Under the pieces are notes generated by a model. The model searched no databases and was not told where the DNA came from. It saw only the letters and a list, made by a program, of their open reading frames with translations. A stretch of DNA of 64,000 nucleotides from Lujinxingia litoralis (GTDB lineage: Bacteria; Myxococcota_A; Bradymonadia; Bradymonadales; Bradymonadaceae), in NCBI RefSeq assembly GCF_003260125.1, contig NZ_QHKO01000004.1:412780-476779 (forward strand), in the 5' to 3' direction. Positions 25,509 through 34,148 of this stretch are shown here, in pieces. The position numbers and the translations under genes were made by a program. Positions within the stretch are counted from its first letter, which is position 1, and each line of letters opens with the position of its first letter.

Positions 25509-27230
25509 ATGTCTACCCTGGTCGACTACTTTATTCCGCAGCAGCTCTCCCGAGAGGGCTTCCAGCGCCGCCAGGCCCGCGTGGCCATCCTCGCGGTCTT
25601 TGCCCTGCTGGGATGGGGGCCCATCGCCTCCACTCTCTACTACTTTGGCGGCTCCCCCCCCGCCATGTGGGCCGTCGTCGCCGCGACAATCACCTCCCTG
25701 CTCACGCCCTTCCTCCTCAAGTGGACCGGCAGCCTCCACCTGGCTGGCAACTTCCTGATCCTCACCCTCTACGCGCTCTTCGTCTGGCTCAGCATGCTCT
25801 TCGGCGGCCTGGAAGCGCCCCCGGTGACCTGGATCTTACTGATGCCCCTCTTCGCGATGCTCTTCCTAAACGCGCGAAGCGCACTGGTCTGGATGGGCGT
25901 GGCCCTGGCCACCTGGTCCACCCTGATCCTTACCCAGCTCCTCGACATCACCCTGCCCTTTGCCAGCACCTTTAACCCCTCCCTCCAGATCGCCCACCGC
26001 GCCGTAGGCGTCATCGGGTTGAGCTGCACCGTCTTCGCGGTCATGCTCCTCAAAGACCACATCCAACGCTGGCTGGTTGCCACCGTCGAAGAAACCGCCG
26101 CCGAAGCCCGCGCCGTACTTCAAACCGCCCCCGACGGCATCCTGACCCTGGATCTGGACGGGCGCGTCCTCAACGCAAACGACGCTGCCGGGCGCCTCTT
26201 CGGCCACACTCGCGAAGAGCTCAAACACCGCTCCATCGACGAACTCATCGTCTCACTCGACGCCACTCATGTGCGCAACGCCCCCCTCGGAAACAACGAA
26301 GAACACAGCGCGCTCGACGCCCACAACCGCGTCTTCCCGGCCGAAATCGCCTACGGCTCCCTTCAGAGCACCGGTCGACAGGGTGTGGTCCTGATCCTGC
26401 GCGACATCACCGAACGCAAAGAAGCCGACCAGGCCCTGCGCGACGCCCGAGACCTGGCCATCGACGCCAACCTCGCCAAGAGCACCTTCCTGGCAAACAT
26501 GAGCCACGAACTTCGCACCCCGCTTAATGCCGTCATCGGTTACTCCGAAATGATCATGGAAGAGATCCAGCTCATGGGTTCCGAAGACGCCCTCTCCGAC
26601 CGCGAGCGCGTCGAGGCCTTCATCCCTGACCTGCGCCGCATACGTACCGCCGGCAAACACCTGCTCATGCTCATCAGCGACATCCTCGACCTCTCCAAAA
26701 TCGAGGCCGGCAAAATGACCACTCACCCCGAGACCTTCAACACCGCCGCCCTCCTCACCGAGATCTGCGATACCGCGCGCCCCCTGGCCGCAAAAAACCT
26801 CAACACCCTGCACGCTGACTTCCCCGACGACCTCGGCACCATGCATTCCGACCCCACACGGGTGCGACAGATCCTCTTCAACTTGCTGAGCAACGCCTCA
26901 AAATTCACCCACGAAGGCCACATCTACCTGCGCGCCACCCGCTGCGACGACAACCGCCACATTCGCTTCGAGGTCAAAGACACCGGCATCGGCATGGACG
27001 CCGAACAGCTCCACCGGGTCTTTGACCCCTTCACCCAGGCCGACACCTCCACCACCCGAAAATTCGGCGGCACCGGCCTGGGACTCACCATCACCCGACA
27101 CTTCTGTGAACTCCTCGGCGGAGACATCGTCATGACCTCCGCCCCCGGTGAAGGCACGCAGGTCAGCGTCCGACTGGCCCTCGACCTCACCCCCTCCCCG
27201 AACCTCGCCACCCACAACCTCCCCGCATAA
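25509..27230 (+). CDS. Membrane sensor histidine kinase with PAS domain
   Basis: 573 residues; the second of two adjacent ATGs fits the G-rich ribosome-binding site better. Five to six hydrophobic helices (about 25-182) form an integral membrane sensor. A PAS domain (about 195-305) ends in LILRDITERKEA. His333 lies in FLANMSHELRTPLN, followed by DILDLSKIEAGK; the ATPase boxes QILFNLLSNASKFT, VKDTGIGM and GTGLGLTI are intact. There is no receiver domain and no adjacent regulator. The membrane domain resembles MASE-type modules, whose signals are unknown. Confidence 0.92.
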   Translation: MSTLVDYFIPQQLSREGFQRRQARVAILAVFALLGWGPIASTLYYFGGSPPAMWAVVAATITSLLTPFLLKWTGSLHLAGNFLILTLYALFVWLSMLFGGLEAPPVTWILLMPLFAMLFLNARSALVWMGVALATWSTLILTQLLDITLPFASTFNPSLQIAHRAVGVIGLSCTVFAVMLLKDHIQRWLVATVEETAAEARAVLQTAPDGILTLDLDGRVLNANDAAGRLFGHTREELKHRSIDELIVSLDATHVRNAPLGNNEEHSALDAHNRVFPAEIAYGSLQSTGRQGVVLILRDITERKEADQALRDARDLAIDANLAKSTFLANMSHELRTPLNAVIGYSEMIMEEIQLMGSEDALSDRERVEAFIPDLRRIRTAGKHLLMLISDILDLSKIEAGKMTTHPETFNTAALLTEICDTARPLAAKNLNTLHADFPDDLGTMHSDPTRVRQILFNLLSNASKFTHEGHIYLRATRCDDNRHIRFEVKDTGIGMDAEQLHRVFDPFTQADTSTTRKFGGTGLGLTITRHFCELLGGDIVMTSAPGEGTQVSVRLALDLTPSPNLATHNLPA

Positions 27231-27469
27231 TCACGGCCATCAGCGTTTGGCGCGGCGATGCCCCCCCCAAAGAACCGCCTCACAGGGGATGGGCATCGCC
27301 TCCCCCGCCCGACACCCACACATCTGATGCACCGACGGCGCTCCCCACGCCACAGCCCTCGCGTAGAGCGAGTCCAAAGGCGCATCATTCCTCCCCCCCC
27401 TGCCACCCGCCCCCGTAGCAGTTCCTTCCCCCCGTCCCCCAGAGCCCGGCGCGCTCTATACCCCCACAC
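27231..27469. other. C-rich noncoding stretch
   Basis: Between the membrane kinase and the serpin terminator the plus strand is strongly C-rich. No open frame here has a ribosome-binding site or protein-like composition. No repeat was seen. Confidence 0.5.
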
Positions 27470-27511
27470 AAAAAAACTCGCCGAGGCCTTCTACAACACC
27501 GGCCCGGCGAG
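27470..27511 (-). terminator. Intrinsic terminator of the serpin gene
   Basis: CTCGCCG (27477-27483) plus GGCC (27485-27488) pair with GGCC-CGGCGAG (27501-27511), leaving a one-base bulge. The minus strand then has seven T. It lies about 60 bp after the serpin stop codon. Confidence 0.85.
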
Positions 27512-27573
27512 CGATTCACACCCCCGGTGCAAAGCCCCTGGAGGGGGCGAGCACCGGGTGAGGGGGAGGCGAC

Positions 27574-28932
27574 TCAGCTCGGGTCGAGCATGCGTCCCAT
27601 AAAGAGCAGCGTACCGGTTCCCTGGTCATACACCGCGTAATAGAAGGGACGATCAAAGCGCACGCTCGCCGGCTCCGCGGGCACCGAGGTTTCGGTATCC
27701 ATGATCACCGCCGTCGCCGCAGCCGCTTCGGTCCCCTTCTCATCCACGCTCACAAAACTCTTATGCAAGATCTCCGAGATGTAGAGCGACTCTCCCTGAA
27801 TGCAGGGATCCGCACCGGTCATGCCTCCGAAGTCCGCCGCGCAGAAGTCGAACGCATCTTCCATCCCCAGCGCCTTCAACGTCTCGACCAACGCGTAGTC
27901 CCCCTCGCTCTCAAAGCGGGGCAACGTCACCTCGACCTCCTGCGATCCCCGAACCCCCTGCGCGATCACATCGAACGACTCCCGGGTCATCCCTTCCTCC
28001 CATGCCCCAAAGTCCGCCTCGGCATCAGCAGGCATCCACACGATCATCGACGCTTCTTCCCCCACATAGGGAAGCGACGCCGCCACCGTCGTGTCATCCT
28101 CATAATACCCGAACTCGGCCTGCTGCTTCATCATCGGCACCTGCACCTCGCTGCCGTCGAGCAGCGTAAACGCCGCATCGTTGGTCTGCGACTCGTCAAA
28201 CGCCTGGAGCCAGCTGCCATAAAAGTAGATCGCGTTGACCAACACCATCCGCGTATCGCTGCTGAGCACCCCGGACGGCAGCAGATCCTGAATGCGCTCC
28301 TCGGTCTGCGTCTCCACCCACTCGTTGATCTCCTGACGAATGTCTTCGGCTGCCGTCACAAAGTCGACCACCCGCATATCCGCGCCGTAGTGCAACGCCA
28401 GCAGGTCCAGAAAGTCCGACTCAAAGTGAAACCCCTGCTGCCCCCAGGTCTGGTTAATCACCTGGAGCACCAGCGGCTCTCCACCCTGCTCCTCCGCCGG
28501 CTCATACGTCGCGCGGCTGGCCAACTCCTGATCCAGATAATTGAACGCCGGGTGCAACGCCTCATCCGGGAGCGTGAAGCGCAACGCCTCAGCCATCTGC
28601 GCCTTGGTCGCCTCCTCGGCCCCCCCGTAGGTCATCGCCAGCGCGATCGAAATCGAGTGCGGCGACACAAAGATGTTTTCATCGGGCTCCCCCTCCTCGC
28701 GCAACTGCCCGAAGAGGTTGAACGCGAAGTCCCGGTTGTCGGCAGCGAGCTGCTCTTGAACCGAAGCATCGACCTCGGGTGCGATGATCCGGCTGAGATC
28801 GCTGCGCACCACATCCCCAGGCCCCTGAGGCTCCGGATTGGTATTGGGATACTCGTCGGCCTGCGTCGCGCAGGCCGCCAGGCTCAGGGTCAACGCTGCG
28901 CTCAAAAGATGGCGGGGAAGAGTTCGAAACAT
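27574..28932 (-). CDS. Serpin-family protease inhibitor lipoprotein
   Basis: 452 residues. The signal ends in SLAACA, a lipobox, so the inhibitor is probably held on the envelope. A linker of about 60 residues precedes the serpin fold (FAFNLFGQL, FVSPHSISIALAMTYGGA, LVNAIYFYGSW, near-C-terminal FDRPFYYAVYDQGTGTLLFMG). The hinge of the reactive loop, DEKGTEAAAATAV (397-409), has the small residues at P14-P9 needed for loop insertion, so it is probably inhibitory. Counting from the hinge Glu as P17 puts P1 at Glu414 and P1' at Thr415, suggesting a glutamate- or acid-specific protease as target. It is monocistronic with its own terminator. Confidence 0.93.
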   Translation of the reverse strand: MFRTLPRHLLSAALTLSLAACATQADEYPNTNPEPQGPGDVVRSDLSRIIAPEVDASVQEQLAADNRDFAFNLFGQLREEGEPDENIFVSPHSISIALAMTYGGAEEATKAQMAEALRFTLPDEALHPAFNYLDQELASRATYEPAEEQGGEPLVLQVINQTWGQQGFHFESDFLDLLALHYGADMRVVDFVTAAEDIRQEINEWVETQTEERIQDLLPSGVLSSDTRMVLVNAIYFYGSWLQAFDESQTNDAAFTLLDGSEVQVPMMKQQAEFGYYEDDTTVAASLPYVGEEASMIVWMPADAEADFGAWEEGMTRESFDVIAQGVRGSQEVEVTLPRFESEGDYALVETLKALGMEDAFDFCAADFGGMTGADPCIQGESLYISEILHKSFVSVDEKGTEAAAATAVIMDTETSVPAEPASVRFDRPFYYAVYDQGTGTLLFMGRMLDPS

Positions 28933-29014
28933 AAGAGTTCCTCATCGTTAGGGCGCCTCCATGGCGCGTGTTTAGGTGTGTCACAGCCGTCATTTGCAAC
29001 CCTTATGCCAGAGC

Positions 29015-29038
29015 AAAAAAAGCGCCCTGAAGGGCGCT
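29015..29038 (-). terminator. Intrinsic terminator pointing away from the serpin promoter
   Basis: AGCGCCCT (29021-29028) and AGGGCGCT (29031-29038) form a perfect stem followed on the minus strand by seven T. It sits upstream of the serpin gene and would end transcription from the decayed frame at 29164-29546. Confidence 0.8.
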
Positions 29039-29163
29039 TTCATCCACCAAAAGAACGCGTTTCACAACATCACGCTCATGGATCTCCAACACGATCGCCA
29101 CCTCATGTCAGAATTCTGAGGGCGTTTCCCTTCAAAATTGCGCGCCTCGCCGAGCATCCATTG

Positions 29164-29546
29164 TCACCTCCTGCACCGCTCCGCCAACCGGCACGCGATG
29201 CGGGGTGTGCACGATCTTCTATGGGTCACGCACCTGCCCCACTGCCCCACTGCCTCGCCGGCGCCCTCTTCCCACTCTGCCGGGCGAATCGTCATCTGCA
29301 TAAAAGGAACCTCCAGACTCCCGGTGTCATCAAGGCTCCCCTCAACGACGTGCTCCCCATCGACATCGTCGATGCGCACCGCCGCGCCCGCCTCCCCCTC
29401 CCACCCACCGTCCAGGCCACGTTGTAGTAGCGACGCTTGCTGGTGCGTCGCCACCACACATCATCCACCGCAGCGCCTCCCTCATAGATCGGATCAATCA
29501 TTGGCTCGCAACACGTCGTGTCGCTCTCACCCGCAATCCACGACAA
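29164..29546 (-). pseudogene. Decayed minus-strand gene
   Basis: Two overlapping frames join naturally: SWIAGESDTTCCEPMIDPIYEGG...YYNVAWTVGG in one, then AAVRIDDVDGEHVVEGSLDDTGSLEVPFMQMTIRP in the other, with a shift near 29400. Further upstream the frame meets stops. The pieces look like part of a secreted beta-rich protein, and a terminator still follows. The family is not recognised, and it could be two chance frames. Confidence 0.35.
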
Positions 29547-29675
29547 CGTCGACGGACCTGGGGGGACACGCTTCCCCCCGCGATCAACGCCACTTACTCC
29601 CTCCCTCCTCCGCCACTCGCCGCCTCAATCACGCACTCACCGACATCCCCGTTTCTCTAAGCCTCCCCGAAAACC

Positions 29676-30011
29676 ATGTCGCCCGAGAGCTTTCACCGGC
29701 CCACTGACCTGAATCTCTTGGCCAACACGACATTCACCCCGCTCCCCCACTTAAAAACCATGTCGGCCAGGGTTTTCCACAGACCAGCTGCCTCAGATCT
29801 CATGGTCGACACGGTTTTCCACACGCTCGCTCACTCCAAAATCATGTCGGCCAGGGTTTTCCACAGACCAGCTGCCTCAGATCTCATGGTCGACACGGTT
29901 TTCCACACGCTCGCTCACTCCAAAATCATGTCGAGCAGGGTTTTCCACAGACCAGCTGCTTCAGACCTCCTCTCCAACACGACCTTCCCCCCACGCCCTC
30001 ACGCTAGCGTC
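29676..30011 (+). repeat. 84/42 bp tandem array with DnaA-box-like nonamers
   Basis: Four 84 bp units begin at 29676, 29760, 29844 and 29928; the second and third are nearly identical and the outer ones have drifted. Each unit is two 42 bp halves that share ATG-N(7-8)-GGTTTTCCACA. TTTTCCACA, which fits the DnaA-box consensus TTWTNCACA, occurs at 29773, 29815, 29857, 29899 and 29941, all on the plus strand and exactly 42 bp apart (four helical turns). Because 42 is a multiple of three, an open frame (29676-30161) runs through it with a 28-residue repeat, but its composition and lack of a ribosome-binding site argue against translation. It lies just upstream of dbpA. Confidence 0.85.
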
Positions 30012-30181
30012 CCGCCGATCACGGCATGGCGCTCGCCACTGCCCTCGCCAGCCAGCCCGTGCAGGGTTCCCTCGCTGCCCATCGATCACCAGCCCATCCA
30101 CCGCCCTGCTCCCTCACGCTCCCGCTCCTCAACCGCTGCTAGCCAGCCCTCCGGCCTTTGACTCCGGCGCGCGCAGGCCTC

Positions 30182-31681
30182 ATGGTGCCGCCGAGTCCTC
30201 CCGACCTCCCTCCTCACACCCCAGGCCCCTCCCCCGTGTCCAACTCCCCCTTCGATCAAAACGCCCCCCGACACTCCGACGATCCTTCCCGGCTCGCCAC
30301 CCTCCCTTCACCGCCCTTCTCCTCCCTGGGCTTGGACGCCGCCTGGCTCGAAACCCTCGACCAGCTCGGCTACCACCAGATGACCGCTATTCAGGCCGCA
30401 ACCCTCCCTCAGACCCTGCGCGGCGCCGACATCATCGGCCTGGGCAGCACCGGCACCGGCAAGACCGCTGCCTTTGGTCTGGCCCTCCTGGCCACGATCA
30501 CCCCGGCCAGCCCCCTCCCCGGTGCCCTCGTCATCTGCCCCACCCGCGAGCTCGCCGGCCAGGTCGCCGACGAACTTCGCCGACTGGCCCGCGCGCTCCC
30601 CAACACGCAGATCCTTACGGTGGCCGGCGGCTCTCCATTCTCCAGCCAGCGCCGCGCCCTGGAACACGGCGTTGATGTCGTGGTCGGCACCCCGGGACGC
30701 CTCCTCGATCACCTCCAGCGCCAGACCCTCGACCTCTCCCAGATCAAGACCCTGGTCTTCGATGAAGCCGACCGCCTCCTCGATATGGGTTTTCTCGACG
30801 ACGTCGCCAGCATCGCTCAGGCCTGCCCCCGCAAACGTCAGACCCTGCTCTTCTCCGCCACCTTCCCCGAAGCCATCCGCGAGCTAAGCTCACGCTTTCA
30901 ACACCAGCCCCGACAGATCTCCGTGCTCGGCCAGGCCGAGGCCCCCGACATCGAACAGATCCTCATCGAGCTCGAACACACCGACCGCCTCGACGCCCTC
31001 CAGGGCGCACTGGAACGCTGGCGCCCCGCCTCATCGGTCATCTTCTGCAATCAGCGCGACACCTGCCAGACCGTGGTCGCTCGCCTGCAAGCCGCCGGCT
31101 ACAGCGCCGAAGCCCTCCACGGTGGCATGGAACAACGCGACCGCGACGCCACGCTCCTGCGCCTGTCCAACACCAGCCTGCGACACCTGGTCGCCACCAA
31201 CGTCGCCGCCCGGGGCATCGATATCGACGCGCTTGATGCCGTCATCAACTTCGAACTCCCCCGCGAACTCGAGTCCTTTACCCACCGCGTGGGCCGCACC
31301 GGCCGCGCCGGCGAAAAAGGCCTGGCCATCACCCTGGTCGGCCCCAAAGACACCAAGAAACAACGCCTGCTTGCTGACCAGCTCGCCGGCGCTCGCCACA
31401 TCCCCGCTCCCCGGCCCTCACCTGCGGCCCCCCCTCCCGAACCCGCCCCCATGAAAACCATCGCCATCAAAGGCGGCCGCAAAGACAAGCTGCGCGCCGG
31501 CGATATCGTCGGCGCTCTCACCCGAGACTTCGGCATCCACGGCGACGCCATCGGACGAATCCACATCCAGGACCGCATCGCCTTTGTCGCCCTCCAACGA
31601 GAACTCGCTGGCGACGCCCTCCGCGCGATTCAAAACGGCCAGATCAAGGGCCGGCGCTTCCGCGCATTCATGCTCCAATAA
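30182..31681 (+). CDS. dbpA: DbpA-type DEAD-box RNA helicase
   Basis: About 499 residues from ATG 30182; the exact start is uncertain, and a TTG at 30158 is possible. A Pro-rich N-terminal extension of about 50 residues precedes the Q motif. Helicase motifs: GSTGTGKTAAFG (I), PTRELAGQV (Ia), GTPGRLLDH (Ib), FDEADRLLDMGF (II), LLFSATF (III), VIFCNQ (IV), ATNVAARGIDI (V) and HRVGRTGRAG (VI). The C-terminal MKTIAIKGGRKDKLRAGDI...RRFRAFML is the DbpA RNA-binding domain that targets hairpin 92 of 23S rRNA. Role: late large-subunit assembly. The gene is monocistronic, downstream of the tandem array. Confidence 0.92.
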   Translation: MVPPSPPDLPPHTPGPSPVSNSPFDQNAPRHSDDPSRLATLPSPPFSSLGLDAAWLETLDQLGYHQMTAIQAATLPQTLRGADIIGLGSTGTGKTAAFGLALLATITPASPLPGALVICPTRELAGQVADELRRLARALPNTQILTVAGGSPFSSQRRALEHGVDVVVGTPGRLLDHLQRQTLDLSQIKTLVFDEADRLLDMGFLDDVASIAQACPRKRQTLLFSATFPEAIRELSSRFQHQPRQISVLGQAEAPDIEQILIELEHTDRLDALQGALERWRPASSVIFCNQRDTCQTVVARLQAAGYSAEALHGGMEQRDRDATLLRLSNTSLRHLVATNVAARGIDIDALDAVINFELPRELESFTHRVGRTGRAGEKGLAITLVGPKDTKKQRLLADQLAGARHIPAPRPSPAAPPPEPAPMKTIAIKGGRKDKLRAGDIVGALTRDFGIHGDAIGRIHIQDRIAFVALQRELAGDALRAIQNGQIKGRRFRAFMLQ

Positions 31682-31796
31682 CCCCCTCGGGCCACACCTC
31701 GCCACCCTGACATCGCGCGCCCGGGCCGCGGCTCTCCTGACCGGAGCCGCGGCTCTCCGCCCCCAAAAGCTCCACCCCGGCCCCCCGAGCACGCGT

Positions 31797-32357
31797 TCAA
31801 AACACCGTGACTTCCCCGGCCATCGCCCCGACCACCTGCCCCTCCACCAGCGCCTGCGCCACACACTCCCCAAGCATCGTATCGAAGCGAGTCGCCTGCA
31901 CCACCAGATCGACCCGCTGACCGGGACGCACCTCTCTCACAAAGTGCGCGCCCAGCACCTTGGTGGCCCGCACCTGCAGCGCCGCGGCCTCCCCGGGGAG
32001 CTCCGCGCGCAGCATCAGCCCGTAGAGACACAGCCCCACCTGCCCCATCATCTCCACCAGAAGCACCCCGGGCAGCACCGGATCACCGGGGAAATGCCCG
32101 TCGAGCCCCACGTGCTCCTCGGTAATCAGACGACGTCCCACCGCCAGACGTCGCTCCAGATCCACCCCCACCAGCTCATCGACCAGAAGCATCGAGCCCC
32201 GGTGAGGCAAGAGCCCCTCCACTGCCCCCCGCTCCCCAGACCCGACGCCGGCCACGCCTGTCGGCCAGGCAGCCGCATCCAACAAGGGCTTGCGCCGCAG
32301 GCGACGCAGCACCTTCTCCACGCCCCCGGAACTCAAATCAAAGGTCTCTTCTCCCAT
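31797..32357 (-). CDS. FabZ-like 3-hydroxyacyl-ACP dehydratase
   Basis: 186 residues from ATG 32357 with AGGAGG five bases upstream. The hotdog core has LLPHRGSMLLVDELV and GHFPGDPVLPGVLLVEMMGQ, giving the His and Glu of the FabZ active site. An N-terminal extension of about 50 residues is longer than in housekeeping FabZ. As the last gene of the operon that carries FAAL-ACP-KS, KR and ER, it most likely removes water from the 3-hydroxyacyl chain on the carrier protein. A terminator lies between it and the oxoamine synthase, so it may also have its own promoter. Confidence 0.88.
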   Translation of the reverse strand: MGEETFDLSSGGVEKVLRRLRRKPLLDAAAWPTGVAGVGSGERGAVEGLLPHRGSMLLVDELVGVDLERRLAVGRRLITEEHVGLDGHFPGDPVLPGVLLVEMMGQVGLCLYGLMLRAELPGEAAALQVRATKVLGAHFVREVRPGQRVDLVVQATRFDTMLGECVAQALVEGQVVGAMAGEVTVF

Positions 32358-32415
32358 CACCACCTCCTCATCCCCCCCGGGACACCTCCTCCCCAACCAC
32401 AGCTCACCCCGTAAT

Positions 32416-32444
32416 CAAAAAGAAAGCGGCCCCTCAGGGGCCGC
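32416..32444 (-). terminator. Terminator after the oxoamine synthase gene
   Basis: GCGGCCCCT / AGGGGCCGC (32426-32444), then TTTCTTTTTGAT on the minus strand, 15 bp after the stop at 32459. It would separate the dehydratase gene from the main operon, unless it is read through. Confidence 0.85.
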
Positions 32445-32458
32445 CTCCTCTCACACAC

Positions 32459-33733
32459 TCAAGCCGCGCCCACCAGCCCCAGCGGTTTGGCGATCACGTC
32501 TTCGATGATGTTGGACGCCTCATCAATATCTTCCGCGGTGAGCTGCGCCGACACCGAAATCCGGAAGCGACGGCTATGCGACTCCACCGCCGGGAAGTCG
32601 ATCGGCTGCAGGTAGAGCCCCCGCTCCTGAGCCGCCATCGCCAGCTCAATGAGCTGCTGCCCCGACGACCCCACAATGATCGGAATCACCTGAGAGGTCG
32701 ACTCGCCAAGGTCCAGCCCCATCGCTCCCAGGTTGCTGCGGAAGTGGCGCACGTTGGCCCACAGCTTCTCGCGCAGCGTATTGTCCCGAGTCGCCACCTC
32801 CAGGCTCTTGCGCATCGCGGCCACAATCGCCGGCGGCAACGCACACGAAAACTGGAACGACGCCGCGTAGCACTTCAAATAGCGAATGATCGACTCCTCG
32901 CCGCACACAAAGCCCCCCACACCACCAAAGGCCTTGCTCAGTGTGCCAAAATGGACCCCGATACGATCCTCCACACCGAAGTGCTCCCCGAGCCCCCGAC
33001 CACTCTCGCCATACACCAGCGAGGAGTGCGCCTCGTCCAGGTACAGCGGCACATCATGCGCGTCGCATACGTCGAGCAACGCCGGCAGATCCGCGGTGTC
33101 CCCGTCCATTGAGTACACGCCCTCCACCACCACCAGACGCCGCTTGCCCTGGTAGCGGGACAACGTCTCGTCGAGCGAGGCCGCATCGTTATGCGCAAAG
33201 CTCACCATCTTCGCACCCGAGAGCGTCGCGCCGTCCACCACGCTGCGATGGCACTTGCTGTCGATCACCAGCACGTCGCCCTTCTGCATCAGCCCCTGAA
33301 TCGCGCCCAGGTTACCCCCGTAACCACTGGAGAAGAGCATGCACGCATCCTGCCCCTTAAACGCCGCCAGCTCCTCCGAGAGCTTCACGTGCTGATCAAA
33401 GGTCCCCGAGAGCATCGCCGCCCCCGACGCACCCACCCCGTAATGCATCAGCGCCTGCGCCGCCGCCTGAACCACCTCCGGATGGGTCGAGAGCCCCAGA
33501 TAGTTGTACGACGTCAGGTTGATCACCGGACGACGCTCCCCCAGGTGCCCACCACTGAGCTCCGTGCGCGGACGCGGGCTCTTATGCAGCGGCTGCTCAA
33601 AGAAGCTCATCGCCAGACCCACCCGCGGATCCTGAATCCAGGTATCGAAATCCCCGGGGGGGCTGAGCACCGCCTCGCTGTCGTTGTAGGTAAAGTCAGC
33701 CAGGCTAAACTTCAAAATATCTTCAGGCTTCAT
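32459..33733 (-). CDS. PLP-dependent alpha-oxoamine synthase (BioF/Spt/CqsA-like)
   Basis: 424 residues from ATG 33733 (GGGAG five bases upstream). Fold-type I PLP enzyme of the alpha-oxoamine synthase family: LTSYNYLGLSTHPEV, His162 in SKCHRS (stacks on PLP), DEAHS (233-237) and the Schiff-base Lys267 in GTLSKAFGGVGG. A 70-residue N-terminal extension precedes the core. Family members condense an acyl thioester with an amino acid and release CO2: KAPA synthase, serine palmitoyltransferase, ALA synthase, CqsA. The adjacent ACP and FAAL-PKS genes suggest an ACP-bound acyl donor and a long-chain aminoketone product. The amino acid used (Ser, Ala or Gly) cannot be read here. Confidence 0.9.
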   Translation of the reverse strand: MKPEDILKFSLADFTYNDSEAVLSPPGDFDTWIQDPRVGLAMSFFEQPLHKSPRPRTELSGGHLGERRPVINLTSYNYLGLSTHPEVVQAAAQALMHYGVGASGAAMLSGTFDQHVKLSEELAAFKGQDACMLFSSGYGGNLGAIQGLMQKGDVLVIDSKCHRSVVDGATLSGAKMVSFAHNDAASLDETLSRYQGKRRLVVVEGVYSMDGDTADLPALLDVCDAHDVPLYLDEAHSSLVYGESGRGLGEHFGVEDRIGVHFGTLSKAFGGVGGFVCGEESIIRYLKCYAASFQFSCALPPAIVAAMRKSLEVATRDNTLREKLWANVRHFRSNLGAMGLDLGESTSQVIPIIVGSSGQQLIELAMAAQERGLYLQPIDFPAVESHSRRFRISVSAQLTAEDIDEASNIIEDVIAKPLGLVGAA

Positions 33734-33851
33734 AAGAGCTCCCGCGGCGCCAGAAGCGCGCACGATGACCGTCCCTCTTCCGGGCCGGCCGATACGTCTT
33801 TAAAAAAGGTTCTACACCCTTGAGGCAACTCCCCCCCCGACGAGCCTTGCC

Positions 33852-34094
33852 TCACTCCACATGTTCCAGAAACTTCGCCGCCAGCTGGTCGATCGTCTCG
33901 ATCTCCGCCAGGTCCGAGCGGGGCACCCGAATCTTCAGCTCGCGCATCGTCGCGCTCACCACTTCAATCATATCCAGGCTGTTGGCGCCGTAGTCCCGCA
34001 TCGACGTCTCCGGCGACACCGTCGAGATGTCGATGTCGTCCAGGTTATCTTCAAGGTGCTTGAGAATGATCGCGATAATGTCGTCTTTGCTCAT
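33852..34094 (-). CDS. Stand-alone acyl carrier protein
   Basis: 80 residues, standard ACP length. The phosphopantetheine site is Ser39 in DYGANSLDMIEVV; the surrounding helix II is acidic, as usual. It differs from housekeeping AcpP in having GANS instead of GADS. It sits between the enoyl reductase and the oxoamine synthase genes and probably hands the finished acyl chain to the latter, as the dedicated ACP does in bacterial serine palmitoyltransferase systems. Confidence 0.93.
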   Translation of the reverse strand: MSKDDIIAIILKHLEDNLDDIDISTVSPETSMRDYGANSLDMIEVVSATMRELKIRVPRSDLAEIETIDQLAAKFLEHVE

Positions 34095-34148
34095 GACGTC
34101 TACTCCTCTTAACTCGTGGTTTCTTAACTGATTTATATGATGCAGGTG

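Noticed and set aside
27763..29427. 554-residue plus frame opposite the serpin
   Set aside because: The serpin is unambiguous, and the plus frame is Arg/His/Leu-rich without motifs.
29676..30011. Chromosomal origin of replication
   Set aside because: No dnaA, dnaN, gyrB, rpmH or par genes nearby and no AT-rich unwinding element, despite the DnaA-like boxes.
29676..30161. 161-residue frame with 28-residue repeats across the DnaA-like array
   Set aside because: The phase follows from a 42 bp unit; no ribosome-binding site and poor protein character. Treated as noncoding repeat, though translation is not excluded.
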